Below are positions 6,472 to 8,982 of a DNA stretch of 8,982 bases, piece by piece. Each line of letters begins with the position of its first letter. The stretch's first letter is position 1. The notes under the pieces were generated by a model. It was not told where the DNA came from and did no database searches. It worked only from the letters and a program-made list of their open reading frames with translations. Source of the stretch: an uncultured Collinsella sp. (GTDB lineage Bacteria; Actinomycetota; Coriobacteriia; Coriobacteriales; Coriobacteriaceae); the NCBI GenBank assembly GCA_900554595.1, contig USHZ01000076.1:1-8982 (forward strand), written 5' to 3'. Made by a program: the position numbers and the translations under genes.

Positions 6472-7200
6472 ATGCGCCTGTTTAAGCAGACGCCCGAGGA
6501 TTACTACAACGCCCCCTACGCCGAGTTCCCGGCGCTCATCCGCGCCGTCGTCGTGGTGGTCATGGCTATTCTGTGGGCCTTCTCCAAGCTCATGTGGCGC
6601 TGGAAGGTCGAGGACGCCGACTTGCTGTTTGAGCGCCAGGAGGGCCGCGGTAGCGTGGTCATCTGCAACCACACTTCGATGGCCGAGTTGCTGGCCGTGG
6701 AGACGGCGCTGTTCTTTGGCGGCCGCCGCATCCGCCCCATCTTTAAGTCCGAGTTCGCCAAGAGCAAGATTGTGCGCTGGGCCTTCAGCCGCGTGGGTGG
6801 CATTCCCGTCGAGCGCGGTACCGCCGACATGAAGTGTCTGCGCGCCGCCCAGCATGCGCTGCAGCGCGGCGAGGACGTCCTGATCTTCCCCGAGGGCACG
6901 CGCATCCGCTCGCGCGAGATCAAGCCCGAGGTCCATGGCGGCTTTGCGCTCATCGCCCAGATGGGCAAGGCGCCCGTCAACCCGCTCGCCATCTGCGGCT
7001 GGTCCGATATCACGCCTAAGGGCAAAAAGCTCATGCGCCCCAAGAAGTGCTGGATCCGTGCCGGCAAGGCCATCTCGCTATCCGATGCTCCGGCCGAGCT
7101 CAAGCGCAAGGAGCGCCTGGCATGGTTTGAGTCCGAGGCCATGAGCCGCGTATACGCCATGCGCGACGACCTGTGCGCCGAGCACCCGGGCAGGTTCTAG
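6472..7200 (+). CDS. plsC: PlsC-like lysophospholipid (1-acylglycerol-3-phosphate) acyltransferase, HX4E variant
   Basis: PlsC-family enzymes transfer a fatty acyl group to lysophosphatidic acid or related lysolipids at the cytoplasmic membrane face. This protein has 242 residues with one N-terminal membrane helix at about 21-41. Block I is NHTSMAELL (66-74). The family normally has NHxSxxD with catalytic His and Asp, but here the acid is E72 (codon GAG). Block II includes KSEFAKSKIVRWAFSRVGG (92-110) followed by IPVERG. Block III is FPEGTR (139-144). Block IV is probably KAPVNPLAIC (166-175), where most relatives have PVxPV. Overall length and block order are normal, so the gene looks intact and functional. 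The placement between cmk and ispH matches Clostridia-type gene order. The exact acceptor (lysophosphatidate or another lysolipid) is not certain. Confidence 0.88.
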   Translation: MRLFKQTPEDYYNAPYAEFPALIRAVVVVVMAILWAFSKLMWRWKVEDADLLFERQEGRGSVVICNHTSMAELLAVETALFFGGRRIRPIFKSEFAKSKIVRWAFSRVGGIPVERGTADMKCLRAAQHALQRGEDVLIFPEGTRIRSREIKPEVHGGFALIAQMGKAPVNPLAICGWSDITPKGKKLMRPKKCWIRAGKAISLSDAPAELKRKERLAWFESEAMSRVYAMRDDLCAEHPGRF

Positions 7201-7202
7201 CC

Positions 7203-8099
7203 ATGGGTGAGAACGTCATGAATACCGCTGCGGCCGCCGCTGAGGAGGTCGTCCCCACCATCGAGATTGCTGCCCACGCGGGCACCTGCTACGGCGTGCA
7301 GCGCGCGCTCGACATGGCGCTGGCCGCCGCGCCGCGGGCAGGGGAGAGCACTCAGGTCCACACGCTGGGTCCGCTCATCCATAACCCCATCGTGGTTCGC
7401 GAACTCGCCGAGTCGGGCGTTGGCCTGGCCGACACCTTGGACGACGCCACGTCGGGCACCGTGATCATCCGTGCCCACGGCGTGGTGCCGCAGGTGGTCG
7501 ATGCCGCACGCGAGCGTGGCCTTACCGTGGTCGACGCCACTTGCCCCTACGTGAAGAAGGTCCACGTTGCGGCCGAGCGCCTGGTGCGCGAGGGCTACCG
7601 CATAATCGTCGTGGGCGAGCCGGGCCACCCCGAGGTCGAGGGCATTCTGGGCCACGCAGGTGAAGACGCTCAAGTCGTGAGTTGCGCTGCCGATGCGGAC
7701 GCGCTGCCACTCAAGGGCAAGGTGGGTCTGGTTGTGCAGACCACCCAGACCGCGCAGAACCTGGCCGAGGTTGTGGCCTCTATCACCCCGCGCGTGCAGG
7801 AGCTGCGTGTGATCAACACGATCTGCGCCGCCACGAGCGAGCGCCAGCAGGCTGCGGCAACCCTTGCCAACCGCTGTGATTGCATGGTCGTCGTGGGCGG
7901 CAAAAATTCGGGCAACACGCGCCGCCTGGCGCAGATTTGTGCCGATGCCTGCGAGCACACGCATCACATCGAGGAAGCTTCCGAGCTCGAGGCCGCATGG
8001 TTTGCCGACGCGCGCCACATCGGCATCACCGCCGGAGCCTCCACCCCGCAAGAACACATCGAACGCGCCGTTGCGCGCATCAAGGAGCTTTGCCGCTAA
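7203..8099 (+). CDS. ispH: 4-hydroxy-3-methylbut-2-enyl diphosphate reductase
   Basis: IspH (LytB) is the iron-sulfur enzyme that makes isopentenyl and dimethylallyl diphosphate in the last MEP-pathway step. The three cluster-binding cysteines are C29 (GTCYGVQRA), C114 (DATCPYVKKVH) and C208 (NTICAATSERQ). Substrate residues include the AHGV motif (91-94), GHPEVEG with catalytic-type E144 (141-147), the QTTQT segment (179-183), and GGKNSGNTRRL (232-242). Length is 298 residues from the ATG at 7203, two bases after the plsC stop. An ATG at 7218 is an alternative, with GGTGAG just upstream, giving 293 residues. Neither ribosome site is strong, so initiation probably relies on coupling to plsC. 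The usual GFCxGV motif is GTCYGV here. The protein is not fused to ribosomal protein S1, unlike some clostridial IspH. Confidence 0.95.
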   Translation: MGENVMNTAAAAAEEVVPTIEIAAHAGTCYGVQRALDMALAAAPRAGESTQVHTLGPLIHNPIVVRELAESGVGLADTLDDATSGTVIIRAHGVVPQVVDAARERGLTVVDATCPYVKKVHVAAERLVREGYRIIVVGEPGHPEVEGILGHAGEDAQVVSCAADADALPLKGKVGLVVQTTQTAQNLAEVVASITPRVQELRVINTICAATSERQQAAATLANRCDCMVVVGGKNSGNTRRLAQICADACEHTHHIEEASELEAAWFADARHIGITAGASTPQEHIERAVARIKELCR

Positions 8100-8101
8100 T
8101 C

Positions 8102-8982
8102 ATGGACCAGACCGTACCCGCATACGCCGCCGAGGTGGCCGATTACGGGCGCAGCCGCGACCCCGAGCCGGGTGAGGGCGCGCTCGTTAAGAACGTGCGT
8201 CCCGAATCGCCTGCATGGGATGTGGGTATCGAGCCGGGCATGCGCGTGCTCACGGTCAACGGCGAGCAGCTCACCGACATGATTGTATGGCTTTGGGAGG
8301 CCGACGACGACACCGTCGAGTTGGAGGTTTTCGACCCGCGCGACGGCACCGTCACCCCCGTGGAGCTCGACCGCTTCCCGGGAGAGGACTGGGGTCTTGA
8401 GTTCGATGGCCCCATCTTCGATGGTATGCGCACCTGCGTCAACGCCTGCGTGTTCTGCTTTATGACCATGCTGCCCAAGGGCGGCCGCTCCACGCTCTAC
8501 ATTCGCGACGACGACTACCGCCTGAGCTTTTTGCAGGGTAACTTTGTCACGCTCACGAACCTTTCCGACGAGGACGTGCAAAACGTTATCGATCGCAACA
8601 TGAGTCCGATGAACGTATCGGTCCACGCCGTGAGCCCCGATGTCCGCCGCCGCATGATGGGCCGCAACGCCCAGCGCGGCATGGAAGTGCTCGAGGCCAT
8701 CATGGCCGCCGGCATCGAAATCCACGCGCAGATTGTTTTGTGCCCCGGCATGAATGACGGCGAAGAACTGCTAAAGACGCTTCGCTTTTGCGAGGATCAC
8801 GAACAGATCACGAGCCTGGGAATTGTGCCGCTCGGTTTTACCAAGCATCAGAACCGTTTTAGCTGGTCCTACAGCGATAAGCCCGAGCTCGCGCGCGAAA
8901 CCATTGCCATGATCCGGCCTTTCCAGGACCGCGCGTACGAGCGCTTTGGCCGCCACACCTTCCAGATGAGCGACGAATTCTA
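8102..8982 (+). CDS. DUF512 protein with PDZ and radical SAM domains, 3' end cut by window
   Basis: The frame stays open to the window end (293 full codons). It starts at an ATG two bases after the ispH stop. AAGGAG at 8082-8087 is 14 bases upstream, rather far, so coupling to ispH is likely. Residues about 25-90 form a PDZ-like domain (SPAWDVGIEPGMRVLTVNGE, 36-55). Then comes a radical-SAM-type cysteine motif, CVNACVFC (112-119, CX3CX2C), expected to hold a 4Fe-4S cluster. Family hallmarks follow: DDDYRLSFLQGNFVTLTNL (136-154), SVHAVSPDVRRRMMG (173-187), QIVLCPGMNDG (210-220) and IVPLGFTKHQ (241-250). The last visible residues, MSDEF, fit the family's SDEFY segment, so the partial last codon TA is probably Tyr and the gene continues. 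The biochemical function of this widespread family is not established. In Clostridia it usually precedes der. Confidence 0.92.
   Translation, partial: MDQTVPAYAAEVADYGRSRDPEPGEGALVKNVRPESPAWDVGIEPGMRVLTVNGEQLTDMIVWLWEADDDTVELEVFDPRDGTVTPVELDRFPGEDWGLEFDGPIFDGMRTCVNACVFCFMTMLPKGGRSTLYIRDDDYRLSFLQGNFVTLTNLSDEDVQNVIDRNMSPMNVSVHAVSPDVRRRMMGRNAQRGMEVLEAIMAAGIEIHAQIVLCPGMNDGEELLKTLRFCEDHEQITSLGIVPLGFTKHQNRFSWSYSDKPELARETIAMIRPFQDRAYERFGRHTFQMSDEF

Noticed and set aside
7173..7202. Starting ispH at the in-frame ATG at 7173 inside plsC.
   Set aside because: The extra residues are unlike IspH and there is no Shine-Dalgarno. ATG 7203 or 7218 fits the gene junction better.
1..8982. Searched for CRISPR arrays, insertion sequences, phage or defence genes, toxin-antitoxin pairs and long repeats.
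   Set aside because: None seen. Genes are contiguous, co-directional and uniform in codon bias, with no direct or inverted long repeats that I could detect by eye.

Overview
The window is a GC-rich stretch of bacterial chromosome, and almost all of it is core genes on the + strand. The organism is most likely an actinobacterium of the Coriobacteriia type (Collinsella/Olsenella-like). This is inferred from the strong G/C third-position bias, the perfect AAAGGAGG-type ribosome binding sites, the actinobacterial order scpA-scpB-rluB-cmk, and its continuation into the Clostridia-like order cmk-plsC-ispH-DUF512. No sequence search was possible, so the taxon is an inference.

Region 1 (1-128) holds the 3' part of a tRNA-Ala(GGC), then a strong intrinsic terminator ending 31 bases before the first protein gene. 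Region 2 (129-3138) is a tight three-gene group: a soluble ABC-F ATPase of the translation-factor type, a 98-residue membrane protein starting at a GTG inside the end of the ABC-F gene, and a compact site-2 (M50) zinc metalloprotease. Region 3 (3139-3222) is the longest intergenic gap, only 84 bases. It contains a candidate promoter, a hairpin that would lie at the 5' end of the message, and a perfect Shine-Dalgarno.

Region 4 (3223-8982) is a seven-gene co-directional run: scpA and scpB (SMC-partner condensin subunits), rluB (23S rRNA pseudouridine synthase), cmk (cytidylate kinase), a plsC-family acyltransferase, ispH (last step of the MEP isoprenoid pathway), and a PDZ/radical-SAM DUF512 protein cut by the window end. 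Most junctions overlap or are only a few bases apart, and several ribosome binding sites lie inside the preceding gene, so co-transcription and translational coupling are likely. The largest gap inside the run is the 66 bases between rluB and cmk. No stretch over 300 bases lacks a gene.

I see no mobile element, CRISPR array, phage gene or foreign island. The content is mostly housekeeping. The points worth a second look are the acyltransferase motif with Glu in place of the catalytic Asp (HX4E), the terminator/short-ORF arrangement before the ABC-F gene, the small membrane protein coupled to ABC-F and the site-2 protease, the 5'-end hairpin before scpA, and the acidic segments in ScpA and ScpB.
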